DNA from: Verrucomicrobiota bacterium
Lineage (GTDB): Bacteria; Verrucomicrobiota; Verrucomicrobiia; Opitutales; Opitutaceae
Reading direction: 5' to 3'
NCBI GenBank assembly: GCA_023443455.1
Contig: JAEZUE010000077.1
Coordinates: forward strand, 1-64,000
DNA: 64,000 bases
Each line of letters starts with the position of its first letter. Within the stretch, counting starts at the first letter, position 1. Below the pieces are notes generated by a model. The model saw nothing but the letters and a program-made list of their open reading frames with translations, ran no database searches and had not been told where the DNA came from. Shown one piece after another: positions 44,254 through 51,622 of the stretch. Made by a program: the position numbers and the translations under genes.

Positions 44254-45384
44254 TCAGCTGTTGGCGGGCGTGGGCGCGAGCTCGGGCTTGGGCGCGAGGG
44301 CGTTGTTGACGATCACCGCACCGCCGTTGCGCAGCTTGAAGCCGCCGAGGGTGACGACCTCCTCGCCGGGCTTCACCCCGGCGAGAATCATGATGAAATC
44401 GCCGCGGGCCTGCCCGAGGCGCACGACTTCCTGGCGCACGGTCTTGAGATCGCTGCCCTCGGGGCCCTGGCCCTTGGCGGTCTCGACGACGAAGACGGTG
44501 TTGCCCGAAGTGGAATAGTTGACGGCGGTCACGGGCACGACGACCTGCGGCTCGCCGGCGGGGAGCACGACCTCGACGTTGGCGAACATGCCCGGGCGCA
44601 GCAGCTCGTCGCCGTTGTCCAGCGTCGCACGGATACGGATGTTGCGGGTCTGCGGGTCGATGCTCGAATCGATGGCCGTGATGTGGCCGGAGAAAACGCG
44701 GTCGGGCGCGGCGTCGGCGACCACCCGCACGCTCTGACCGGACGCGAGGGCCGAGAGCCGCTGCTGCGGCAGAGTGAAATCGACGTGGATGGGGTCGAGC
44801 GCCTCGAGCGAGACCAGCGGATCGCCGGCATTGAGGAACTGCCCGAGATTCGCGCGCCGGATACCAACGCGACCGGCGAAGGGCGCGCGGAACGTCTTCT
44901 TCTCGATGGCGGCGCGGATCTGGTCGACCGCCGCCTGGCTTTGTTTGAGCTGGGCCTCGGCAGCGTCGGCGTCGGACTGCGCGAGGGTGTCGCGGCTGCG
45001 CAGTTCGCGGATGCGTTCGGCGTTGAGACGGGCGAGTTCGACGCTCGCCTCGGCGGAGCGCAACTGCGCCTCCTCGAGGGACACGTCCATCTGCGCGAGC
45101 AGGTCGCCCTTGGCCACCTTGGCGCCGGAGATGAAGTCGAGGCGGGCAAGCACCCCGCTGGCTTCGGCACTGAGGGTGATGCCGTTTTCGGCGACGAGGG
45201 AGCCGACGGCGTTGATCGTGGGATTCCACGCTTCGGCCTTGGTGACCGCGGTCGAGACGGTCTGCGGGGGCATCTGCATGGCGCCGGACGAGGCCATCTT
45301 GGCAAACTGCGGCAGCTTCAGGGCGAGAAGGCCGCCGATGACCAGCGCGAGAAACAGGGCGAGAAGGAGGATTTTCTTCAACAT
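44254..45384 (-). CDS. RND efflux periplasmic adaptor (MFP) subunit
   Basis: A 376-aa membrane-fusion protein linking pump and outer-membrane channel. It has an N-terminal membrane anchor (ILLLALFLALVIGGLLAL), no lipobox, then the usual order: a lipoyl-like half (LSAEASGVLARLDFISGAKV), an alpha-hairpin (~100-150), the second lipoyl half (RAPFAGRVGIRRANLGQFL) and beta-barrel domains. The C-terminal tail carries GVKPGEEVVTLGGFKLRNGG, typical of MdtA/AcrA-type adaptors. It follows the MarR gene by 57 bp. Confidence 0.93.
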   Translation of the reverse strand: MLKKILLLALFLALVIGGLLALKLPQFAKMASSGAMQMPPQTVSTAVTKAEAWNPTINAVGSLVAENGITLSAEASGVLARLDFISGAKVAKGDLLAQMDVSLEEAQLRSAEASVELARLNAERIRELRSRDTLAQSDADAAEAQLKQSQAAVDQIRAAIEKKTFRAPFAGRVGIRRANLGQFLNAGDPLVSLEALDPIHVDFTLPQQRLSALASGQSVRVVADAAPDRVFSGHITAIDSSIDPQTRNIRIRATLDNGDELLRPGMFANVEVVLPAGEPQVVVPVTAVNYSTSGNTVFVVETAKGQGPEGSDLKTVRQEVVRLGQARGDFIMILAGVKPGEEVVTLGGFKLRNGGAVIVNNALAPKPELAPTPANS

Positions 45385-45441
45385 GGGAGGAAAGTGGTTG
45401 TTCGTGGAAGTCTCTGGTTCAACGGTACGAAAAATTCGAAT

Positions 45442-45987
45442 TCAACGGAGGTCGTCGACCGGGGCGCATCCGCACTCCGATCCTTCGCTCACCCGACAGA
45501 CGCCGTCCTGGACTCTGGCGAGCAGCGAGGTCAACACCCCGAGATCCGCCTTGCTCAACCCTGCCATCAGCTCGCTCACCCCGCGAAAATGGTTCGGCAG
45601 GAAATTCTCGAGAAAGGCGCGCCCGGCCGGAGCCAGGTGGACCAGCGTCGCCCGCCGGTCGTGCGGATCGGGCAAGCGTTCCACCATGACATCCCGCTCG
45701 AGCCCGTCGATCAGCCCGGTGATCGTCGCCTTCGAGACCCCGTAAGCCTCAGCGATCTGGGTCTGGTTGACCGGAAGCTCCGGATTACGGTTGAGAAACA
45801 TCATGATCGCGAAGCGCCCATGCGAGAGGCCATGCCGGGCCAGGAATTTCTCGAAACACTCGGTGATGTCGGCCGAGGTCCGGATCAGGGCGATCACGGC
45901 ACGCAGGCCGTCGACCTCCAGGTCGGGATAACGCTCTTTGAGGCGTTGCAGGCATTCTCGGTCGGGCTGATCGCGAAGCAAAAACAT
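45442..45987 (-). CDS. MarR family transcriptional regulator
   Basis: A 181-aa winged-helix repressor leading the RND operon. The N-terminal ~30 residues (MFLLRDQPDRECLQRLKERY) form an extra helix; the DNA-binding region spans the recognition motif NQTQIAEAYGVSKATITGLIDGLERDVMVERLPDPHDRRATLVHLAPAGRAF in the usual order (residues ~70-125). The wing DPHDRRATLVHL is diagnostic. Two C-terminal Cys residues (CRVSEGSECGC) could make it redox-responsive, though this is only a possibility. It likely represses its own operon through the upstream site near 46006-46043. Confidence 0.92.
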   Translation of the reverse strand: MFLLRDQPDRECLQRLKERYPDLEVDGLRAVIALIRTSADITECFEKFLARHGLSHGRFAIMMFLNRNPELPVNQTQIAEAYGVSKATITGLIDGLERDVMVERLPDPHDRRATLVHLAPAGRAFLENFLPNHFRGVSELMAGLSKADLGVLTSLLARVQDGVCRVSEGSECGCAPVDDLR

Positions 45988-46005
45988 GGTTCGAGTTCGA
46001 AGGAA

Positions 46006-46043
46006 TTAACTTAGGCGGCGAACCGTTAGGAGCCTTACTTTAA
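46006..46043. promoter_or_regulatory. Candidate MarR operator in the marR/EF-hand divergent gap
   Basis: Imperfect inverted pair TTAACTTAGG (46006-46015) and CCTTACTTTAA (46033-46043), plus a TTAGG direct repeat at 46011 and 46026. It is 19-56 bases upstream of the MarR start codon. MarR proteins usually bind palindromic sites of this size and position. This AT-rich patch stands out in GC-rich DNA and may also contain the promoter. Confidence 0.4.
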
Positions 46044-46125
46044 GCTGCAACACGAATTTTTGTGAAAATTGTCGCCCAGGATTTCGCCCCCCCGCATTTC
46101 GTTTTCCCGCAGTTGGCAAGGCCCT

Positions 46126-48402
46126 ATGAACCCCTACGCTCCGCTCTCACCCGCGATGACTACTCAAAATTCCACCCACCAGTGGCGCTTCTTCCGTACC
46201 GGCGGTCTCGATCAGGCCGCCCTCGACTCCCCCGCCGCGCTCGCCGCGCTGCGGCACCTCGACCCTAAACTCTGGGTCGCCCTCGCCTGCCCGACCAAAG
46301 GCCTCGAGTTCGACGAGCGCACCCTCGCCCTCATCGATGCCGACGGCGACGGGCGTATCCGCATCCCCGAGCTCATTGCCGCCGTCGACTGGTCGCTCGC
46401 CCGCCTGCAATCGCCCGACGCCCTCGTCCGCGGCGGCGCCCCGCTCGCCCTCGCCGCCATCGCCACCGATAACGACGAGGGTCGCGCCATGCTCGCGGCG
46501 GCCAAACAAATCCTCCAAGCCCTCGGCAAACCCGACGCCACCTCCATCGAGGTGGCGGATATCGCCGACATCGCGAAGGTTTTCGCCGGCACGCGTTTCA
46601 ACGGCGACGGGGTCGTGCCCGCCGACTCCGCCTCCGACGAAGCCACCAAGCAGGCCATCGCCGACATCGTCGCCACGGTCGGCGGCAAACCCGACCGCAG
46701 CGGTAAGACCGGCGTCGACACCGCCCTGCTCGACCAATTCTTCGCCCAGCTCCAGGCCGTGACGGACTGGCAAACCAAGGCCGACCTCTCCACCAATCCG
46801 GCCGAAGGCATCCTCTTCCTCGGCGAACGCACTCCGGCCGCCTTCGCCGCGGTGCAGGCCGTGCGCACCAAGATCGACGACTACTTCAACCGCTGCCGCC
46901 TCGCCGCCTTCGACGCCCGCTCCGCCGGCCACCTCAACCATGCCGAGGGCGAGTTCGCCTCGCTCGCCGCGAAGGACCTCGCCACCCTCGGCGCCGACAT
47001 CGCCGCGCTCCCCCTCGCCCAGGTCGGGCCGGGCCGCGCGTTGCCGCTGCTCGAGGGCATCAACCCCGCCTGGGCCGCCGCCATCGCCGAGCTGCGCAGC
47101 GTGGCCGCGCTCGTGCTCGGCGCCCAACATACCACGCTCACCGAGGCCGAATGGGCCGCGCTCCAGGCCAAGTTCACCGCGCATGCCGCCTGGGCCGCCG
47201 CCAAGCCCGCCAACTCCGTCGAGAAGCTCGGCCCCGACCGTATCCGCGAACTCCTGCTCGGCTCGGCCCGCGGGGAAATCGCCGCCCTGATCGCCCGCGA
47301 CGCCGAGCTCGCCCCCGAGATGGCCGCCATCGACGCGGTCGCGCGGCTCGTCCGCTACCACCGCGACCTCGCCCGCCTGCTCGCCAACTTCGTCAACTTC
47401 GCCGACTTCTACACCCCGGGCCGCGCCGCGATCTTCCAGGCCGGCACGCTCTACCTCGACAACCGCCACTGCGACCTCTGCTTCCCCGTCGACAACCCGG
47501 CGACGCACGCGACCCTCGCGTCCTCGAGCAAGTGCTACATCGCCTACTGCGACCTGCGCCGCCCCGGCGCGACGATGAAGATCGCCGCCATCTTCTCCAA
47601 CGGCGACAGCGACTTCCTCATGGTCGGTCGCAACGGCCTGTTCGTCGACCGCAAGGGCCGCGACTGGGACGCGACGATCACCAAGGTCGTCGACAACCCG
47701 ATCTCGGTGCGCCAGGCGTTCTGGTCGCCCTACAAGAAGTTCGTCAGCATGATCGAGACGCAGGTCGCCAAACGCGCCGCCGCCGCCGAGACCGCCGCCG
47801 ACACCAAGCTCGCCAGCGCCGCCGCCGCCACGGCCCACGCCGACAAGGCCGCGCCAGCGAAACCCGCCGAACCAAAGAAATTCGACCTCGCGCTGATCAC
47901 CGGCATCGGCGTCGCCCTCGGCTCGATCGGCACGATGCTCTCGTTGATCTTCGCCAAGATCGTCGACCTGCCGTGGTGGCAGTACCCGCTGCTGCTCGTC
48001 GCCCTCATGCTCGTGATCTCGCTGCCGTCGATGCTCATCGCCTCGCTGAAACTGCGCCAGCGCACACTCGGCCCCGTGCTCGAGGCGAATGGCTGGGCGA
48101 TCAACGGCCGGGTGAAGATCAACATCCCGCTCGGCACCTCCTTCACCTCGTTGGCCAAACTGCCGCCCGGCTCGAGCCGCTCCCTCGACGATCCGTTCGA
48201 GGACGTGGCGGCAAAGTCGCGCCGTCGGAAGCTGGCCCTGCTGGTCTTGCTCGCGCTGCTCGCCGGCGCCGCGTACTGGATCCGCAAAGACCACGACCGC
48301 CACGAAGGGAAGTATTTCTGGGAGGACCGCAGCCAGCCCGCCACCGCGCCCGCCCCGGACGCTCCGGCCCCGGCGCCCGAAACGACGACGCCCGCCACCT
48401 GA
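46126..48402 (+). CDS. EF-hand calcium-binding membrane protein, unknown function
   Basis: A 758-aa protein. One canonical EF-hand loop DADGDGRIRIPE lies near residue 70, with degenerate candidates at FNGDGVVPADS and DRSGKTGVDT (~165-190). A helical, Ala/Leu/Glu-rich body follows to ~560, an acidic-basic linker (AETAADTKLA...KAAPAKPAE), then membrane helices near ~595-615, ~620-645 and ~705-722 and a His/Asp/Glu-rich tail. It probably acts at the membrane and responds to Ca2+; no named family is recognised beyond the EF-hand. Start at 46126 or 46156; neither has a strong ribosome site. A terminator follows, then a DUF2937 gene. Confidence 0.75.
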   Translation: MNPYAPLSPAMTTQNSTHQWRFFRTGGLDQAALDSPAALAALRHLDPKLWVALACPTKGLEFDERTLALIDADGDGRIRIPELIAAVDWSLARLQSPDALVRGGAPLALAAIATDNDEGRAMLAAAKQILQALGKPDATSIEVADIADIAKVFAGTRFNGDGVVPADSASDEATKQAIADIVATVGGKPDRSGKTGVDTALLDQFFAQLQAVTDWQTKADLSTNPAEGILFLGERTPAAFAAVQAVRTKIDDYFNRCRLAAFDARSAGHLNHAEGEFASLAAKDLATLGADIAALPLAQVGPGRALPLLEGINPAWAAAIAELRSVAALVLGAQHTTLTEAEWAALQAKFTAHAAWAAAKPANSVEKLGPDRIRELLLGSARGEIAALIARDAELAPEMAAIDAVARLVRYHRDLARLLANFVNFADFYTPGRAAIFQAGTLYLDNRHCDLCFPVDNPATHATLASSSKCYIAYCDLRRPGATMKIAAIFSNGDSDFLMVGRNGLFVDRKGRDWDATITKVVDNPISVRQAFWSPYKKFVSMIETQVAKRAAAAETAADTKLASAAAATAHADKAAPAKPAEPKKFDLALITGIGVALGSIGTMLSLIFAKIVDLPWWQYPLLLVALMLVISLPSMLIASLKLRQRTLGPVLEANGWAINGRVKINIPLGTSFTSLAKLPPGSSRSLDDPFEDVAAKSRRRKLALLVLLALLAGAAYWIRKDHDRHEGKYFWEDRSQPATAPAPDAPAPAPETTTPAT

Positions 48403-48428
48403 CGCTCCCACCACCTGCGGTTTTCCCA

Positions 48429-48461
48429 CGGCGGCTCCGGTTGACCCGGAGCCGCCGTTTT
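48429..48461 (+). terminator. Rho-independent terminator
   Basis: Perfect 12-bp stem CGGCGGCTCCGG (48429-48440) and CCGGAGCCGCCG (48446-48457), loop TTGAC, then TTTT. Located 27 bases after the EF-hand gene and 15 bases before the DUF2937 start, so it may also reduce read-through into that gene. Confidence 0.9.
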
Positions 48462-48475
48462 GCCATTGCGGGGGC

Positions 48476-49039
48476 ATGCTCCGTCGCCCCGTCGTCGCCG
48501 CCCTGGACCTCGTGCTCGAATTCGCCGACCGGCTCGTATGCGTCGGCGGCGCGGTGCTCCTCGCCCAAGCGCCCGAGTTCTTCCAACAGTACCTTCAGCG
48601 CCTCGGCGGACACCTCGCCGAAGTCCTGCGCCAACTCGCCGCCTTCGAGTCCGCCGCCGCCGCATCCGGAAAACCCTGGGCGCAATTCGTCGCCGACACC
48701 GCGGCCAACCCCGACCCCGGCCTCGCCTCGCTCGGTACCACGATGATGGTGACAGCGGAGCGGGCAGACTCGCTCGGCGCCGCGCAGGCCGCGTTGCTCG
48801 ACGCCTCGGTCTGGTCGCGACCGTGGGCGTTTTTGACCCACCTCGACAGCGAAATCGCCCAGGCGACCGCGGCGGTGTACAAGCCCGCCGTACCGACCAC
48901 CGCCGAAGGACTGATCTATGCGGCCATCGGCGCCGCGGCGGCGTTCTTCCTCTGGCACCTGGCCGTGCGCCTCCCGGTTCGGGCGCTGCGAATGCGCCCG
49001 GCCCCCAAGCCGACGCCGCCGGTGAAAAAGCCCGCCTGA
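48476..49039 (+). CDS. DUF2937 family membrane protein
   Basis: A 187-aa protein matching the uncharacterised DUF2937 pattern: an N-terminal hydrophobic segment, then the family block LLAQAPEFFQQYLQRLGGHLAEV, an internal amphipathic region, and a C-terminal membrane helix (LIYAAIGAAAAFFLWHLAVR) with a Pro/Lys-rich cytoplasmic end. Probably an inner-membrane protein with two membrane segments. Function unknown. It is separated from the EF-hand gene only by a terminator, and followed after 7 bases by a GTCGAG-type element. Confidence 0.85.
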   Translation: MLRRPVVAALDLVLEFADRLVCVGGAVLLAQAPEFFQQYLQRLGGHLAEVLRQLAAFESAAAASGKPWAQFVADTAANPDPGLASLGTTMMVTAERADSLGAAQAALLDASVWSRPWAFLTHLDSEIAQATAAVYKPAVPTTAEGLIYAAIGAAAAFFLWHLAVRLPVRALRMRPAPKPTPPVKKPA

Positions 49040-49046
49040 GCTGTGA

Positions 49047-49169
49047 TGATGCGGTCGAGAGGCGAGCGTCAAACCATCGGTGGCGAGCTTCCATCATGAG
49101 TGCTTCGCTCGATCTCCTCTGTGATCGGCGTCCCTCGATGCTCGTCACTCGTCACTCGACCGAATGCTT
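49047..49169. repeat. GTCGAG-type intergenic element, copy 4
   Basis: About 123 bp, matching 7152-7264 (TGATGCGG, CATCGGTGGCGAGCT, TCGATCTCCTCTGTGAT, CTCGACCGAATGCTT). Inverted ends GGTCGAG (49053 region) and CTCGACC (49158 region). It starts 7 bases after a stop codon. The rest of the gap to 49386 is featureless apart from GC-rich sequence near 49190 (GCGCCGCCGCACGAGCGGCGGCGC), which can form a strong stem. Confidence 0.75.
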
Positions 49170-49386
49170 ACGCTGAGCCGCCGTGCCCTTGCGCCGCCGC
49201 ACGAGCGGCGGCGCCCGCACCGAAGGTGAAACTGCGAGCAACGGGTTGGCCCGCTGCCCCCACACCCACGCACGATTAGGGCATCTTCCCGCGCGGCCAA
49301 CCGGCGGAAAGACGGCCTTCAATGCAGGGGCACGCCATTGAGCGGCACGCCCTGTGCATGGATGGTGCCGTTAACCTCCACACACC

Positions 49387-49704
49387 ATGAACAACGACTC
49401 CTCCTCGCCCTTCCCGCGTGAAACCCACAGCGTGTTCGAGTTTGCGCTCGCCTCGTTGCCGCAGGGCACGCCGCGACAGAGCGTGAAAAACCTGGGGGAG
49501 CACGATTCGATCGAGGACGCCTTCGCGAGCGCGCTCGAACACGCCCGCCGCGAAGCCCGGCTCATGGCCACGGTCTACGCCGGCCTCGCCTCGCACGGCT
49601 CGGGCGAGCCTTCCGTATCCATTCTCTCCACCGAATGGGGCTACGACATCCGCCACGAGAACCAGACCCTCACCCGGTTCTGGATCCACTCGCGCCCGAC
49701 CTAG
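49387..49704 (+). CDS. Small hypothetical protein (105 aa)
   Basis: A compact 105-aa soluble protein, MNNDSSSPFPRETHSVFEFA onward, with an acidic helical middle (SIEDAFASALEHARREARLMATVYAGL) and a C-terminal strand-like end (YDIRHENQTLTRFWIHSRPT). No family is recognised. Coding is supported by a clean start in the only AT-rich leader nearby, balanced composition and normal codon use. Alternatives such as an anti-toxin or regulatory partner cannot be judged. It lies beside a decayed toxin-antitoxin pair on the other strand. Confidence 0.6.
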   Translation: MNNDSSSPFPRETHSVFEFALASLPQGTPRQSVKNLGEHDSIEDAFASALEHARREARLMATVYAGLASHGSGEPSVSILSTEWGYDIRHENQTLTRFWIHSRPT

Positions 49705-49780
49705 TCCGCCCCATCGCTGCAACCGCGAGCCGGGGTCCCGCCGAGGGCTCCGGCTTTCTTCGTCCCTGCGGGCGAAGGCC

Positions 49781-50115
49781 TCAGGCCAACCGCTCGGGTC
49801 GTGTATCCATCCTCTCGCCAACGACCGGCATCGCCGCGATCGGTTGCGCGGGATCCCACCAGTCTCGCGGCCGCGCTCGCCGCGCATCCGTTGCCCGGAG
49901 CGCTTCGATCTCCTTGGCCGTGATCGGCCCGCTTCAAGGAAGCGTTTTTCTTGGGACAGATCACCGCCGACTACCGCCGAAAGCTCGGCGAACGTCACCG
50001 GCGGCACCGCAAGCCCGTCGGGCGGCAGCTTCTGGAGCAGCTTCGCGGAGGCCAATCCGAAGCGAGGATCATTCTCGAATACATCGAGGACGACGCACGT
50101 ATCGACCACCCACAT
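49781..50115 (-). pseudogene. Decayed VapC-like PIN-domain toxin
   Basis: The first ~66 codons read as a PIN-domain RNase: MWVVDTCVVLDVFENDP (first catalytic Asp), AVPPVTFAELSAVVGGDLSQEKRFLEA. A single reading-frame change at about 49915-49920 then destroys the rest. In the shifted frame codons continue (ITAKEIEALRATDARRARPRDWW) to a stop at 49781, with no second catalytic Asp region (LLIGA-type motif) visible. Its start overlaps the antitoxin stop (TGATG), the usual vapBC coupling. The intact-looking 279-codon frame beyond is not PIN sequence. Considered non-functional. Confidence 0.75.
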
Positions 50116-50365
50116 CAGGGTTCGCCCTCCCGCAGCAGCTCATCCATCCGTTCAGCAGTCCTCCGGTCAGGGCCGCCGCGCAATTTGCGCGCCTACCCGA
50201 GCATGGCGACAGGCTCGGCCATGCGCCTTGTTCTCGGTAAGCACGCGGAACTCATGATCCGAGACCGCCGCAAAGCGGAGCCACCGGCCCGCACCAAATT
50301 CATCTGTCGCGCAGAACAGCCGGGACGGAAATCTGCCCGCGTTCCGTAAGCGTGGGTATGTCCAT
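50115..50365 (-). pseudogene. Decayed AbrB/VapB-like antitoxin
   Basis: Three successive frames are needed to read it. Frame 1 from the ATG at 50365 gives MDIPTLTERGQISVPAVLR, the beta-hairpin of AbrB-fold antitoxins, and stops at a TGA. The next frames give MNLVRAGRWLRFAAVSDHEFRVLTENK-like and finally ARKLRGGPDRRTAERMDELLREGEP before the stop at 50115, the C-terminal toxin-binding tail. At least two frameshifts have inactivated it. It is in the normal order and overlaps the toxin start. Together the two genes are a fossil toxin-antitoxin locus. Confidence 0.75.
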
Positions 50366-50439
50366 ACATCGACACGATGCGAACCAGTGCCTCCGGGCCA
50401 CTCCCAGCGCCCCGCACTCCGCTCCGCATTGCTGCAAGA

Positions 50440-50461
50440 AAGCCCCGCCGCCGCGGGGCTT
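50440..50461 (-). terminator. Terminator for the TerC-family gene
   Basis: On the - strand, perfect 9-bp stem AAGCCCCGC/GCGGGGCTT with 4-base loop, followed by TCTT, located ~165 bases after the stop codon of the TerC gene. It could equally serve the region on the + strand, but there is no + gene here. Confidence 0.6.
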
Positions 50462-50627
50462 CGGATGACGTCGGCCCTTCAAGCGATCACCCGGCCCGGC
50501 AAAACCGATCGAGTCATCCTCGACGCTCGATCGGATCACAGGCCGGTTGCTCGAGTCTCCGTCGGGATTGATCCGCCTCGGCGAGTCGCGCCACACCCGG
50601 AGAGGGCGGCATCGGGATGAGTCCGCC

Positions 50628-51368
50628 TCAGCGATACGGCTGGTGCAGCTCGACCGGCTTCGTCACCTGCTTGGCCCGCAGCTTGAGGTTGAGCATCTCC
50701 ACCCCGAAGGCGAAGGCCATGGAGAAGTACAGGTAACCCTTCGGGATCGGCTGGTGCATCGACTCGGCCACCAAAGCCACGCCGATGAGCAACAGAAAGG
50801 AGAGCGCCAGCATCTTCAGCGTCGGATGCCGGTGCACGAAATCGCTGATCGAACCGGCGAAGAAGAGCATCACGCCCATCGCCAACACCACCGCGGTGAT
50901 CATCACCCAGAGGTGCTGCGCCATGCCCACCGCCGTGATCACCGAGTCGAGCGAAAACACGACGTCGAGCAGCATGATCTGGATCACTACTGAGCGAAAC
51001 GTGGCCGTTCCCTGCCCTCCCTGCGTGCCATCCTCGCCCTCGAGCTTCTCGTGGATCTCGAAGGTGCTCTTGCCGATCAGAAACAGTCCGCCGACCAGCA
51101 AAATCAGGTCGCGCCCCGAGACGCCGTGCCCGAACACCGCAAACAGTGGCGTGGTCAGTTTCGCCAACCACGCGATGCTGCACAACAACGCGATCCGGGT
51201 GAGCAACGCCAACGCCAATCCCGTCTGCCGCGCCTTGGGCTGCTGCGGCGGCGGCAGCTTGCCCGCCAAAATCGAGATGAAGATCACATTGTCGATACCG
51301 AGCACGATCTCGAGCAGCGTGAGGGTCAGCAATGCGATCCAGATTTGCGGGTCGGCCAAAAATTCCAT
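50628..51368 (-). CDS. TerC family integral membrane protein
   Basis: A 246-aa inner-membrane protein with about seven helices, of the TerC/Alx family linked to metal (Mn) efflux or tellurite resistance. Family acidic motifs are present in LLEIVLGIDNVIFISIL near residue 18 and LLDVVFSLDSVITAVG near 132. The loop between has a Gly/Glu-rich charged insert (LEGEDGTQGGQG). The start at 51368 is fixed by MEFLADPQIW before the first helix; the frame upstream is open but unlike protein. I looked for the yybP-ykoY Mn riboswitch that often controls this family and could not identify it. Divergent from a giant hybrid kinase. Confidence 0.88.
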   Translation of the reverse strand: MEFLADPQIWIALLTLTLLEIVLGIDNVIFISILAGKLPPPQQPKARQTGLALALLTRIALLCSIAWLAKLTTPLFAVFGHGVSGRDLILLVGGLFLIGKSTFEIHEKLEGEDGTQGGQGTATFRSVVIQIMLLDVVFSLDSVITAVGMAQHLWVMITAVVLAMGVMLFFAGSISDFVHRHPTLKMLALSFLLLIGVALVAESMHQPIPKGYLYFSMAFAFGVEMLNLKLRAKQVTKPVELHQPYR

Positions 51369-51622
51369 CCCGCGAAGCAAGCCGCCCGCCGCGCACGCGT
51401 CAATTCCGGCACCGCCTCCACCCGGCCCGACACGGCTGCCCCACCCCGCCGCCTCCCCCGAAAACACCGGTAAACCACGTGCGCCCCCCGGCCGATAGTC
51501 TGCAGGTGCACCTCGAGCAAACCACCGCCCCTGCCGCCCCGGACAGACCCGCGCACCGGTCCAGACCCTTCCGCCGCAAATGGTCGGCCCCTCGCGCCGG
51601 CAGCCCGCGAGCCTAGGCCCCC

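Noticed and set aside
39108..44309. A 5.2-kb open frame on the + strand opposite the RND operon
   Set aside because: It is the antisense of tolC- and RND-type genes, with His/Glu/Gly-rich composition typical of a shadow frame in GC-rich DNA, and crosses the tandem array.
49276..49780. Continuation of the PIN toxin as a 279-aa protein
   Set aside because: After the frame change the sequence has no PIN features, low-complexity Arg-rich composition, and overlaps the antisense of the small gene at 49387.
51369..51622. yybP-ykoY manganese riboswitch before the TerC gene
   Set aside because: I could not find the conserved core segments and stems; the region is simply GC-rich.
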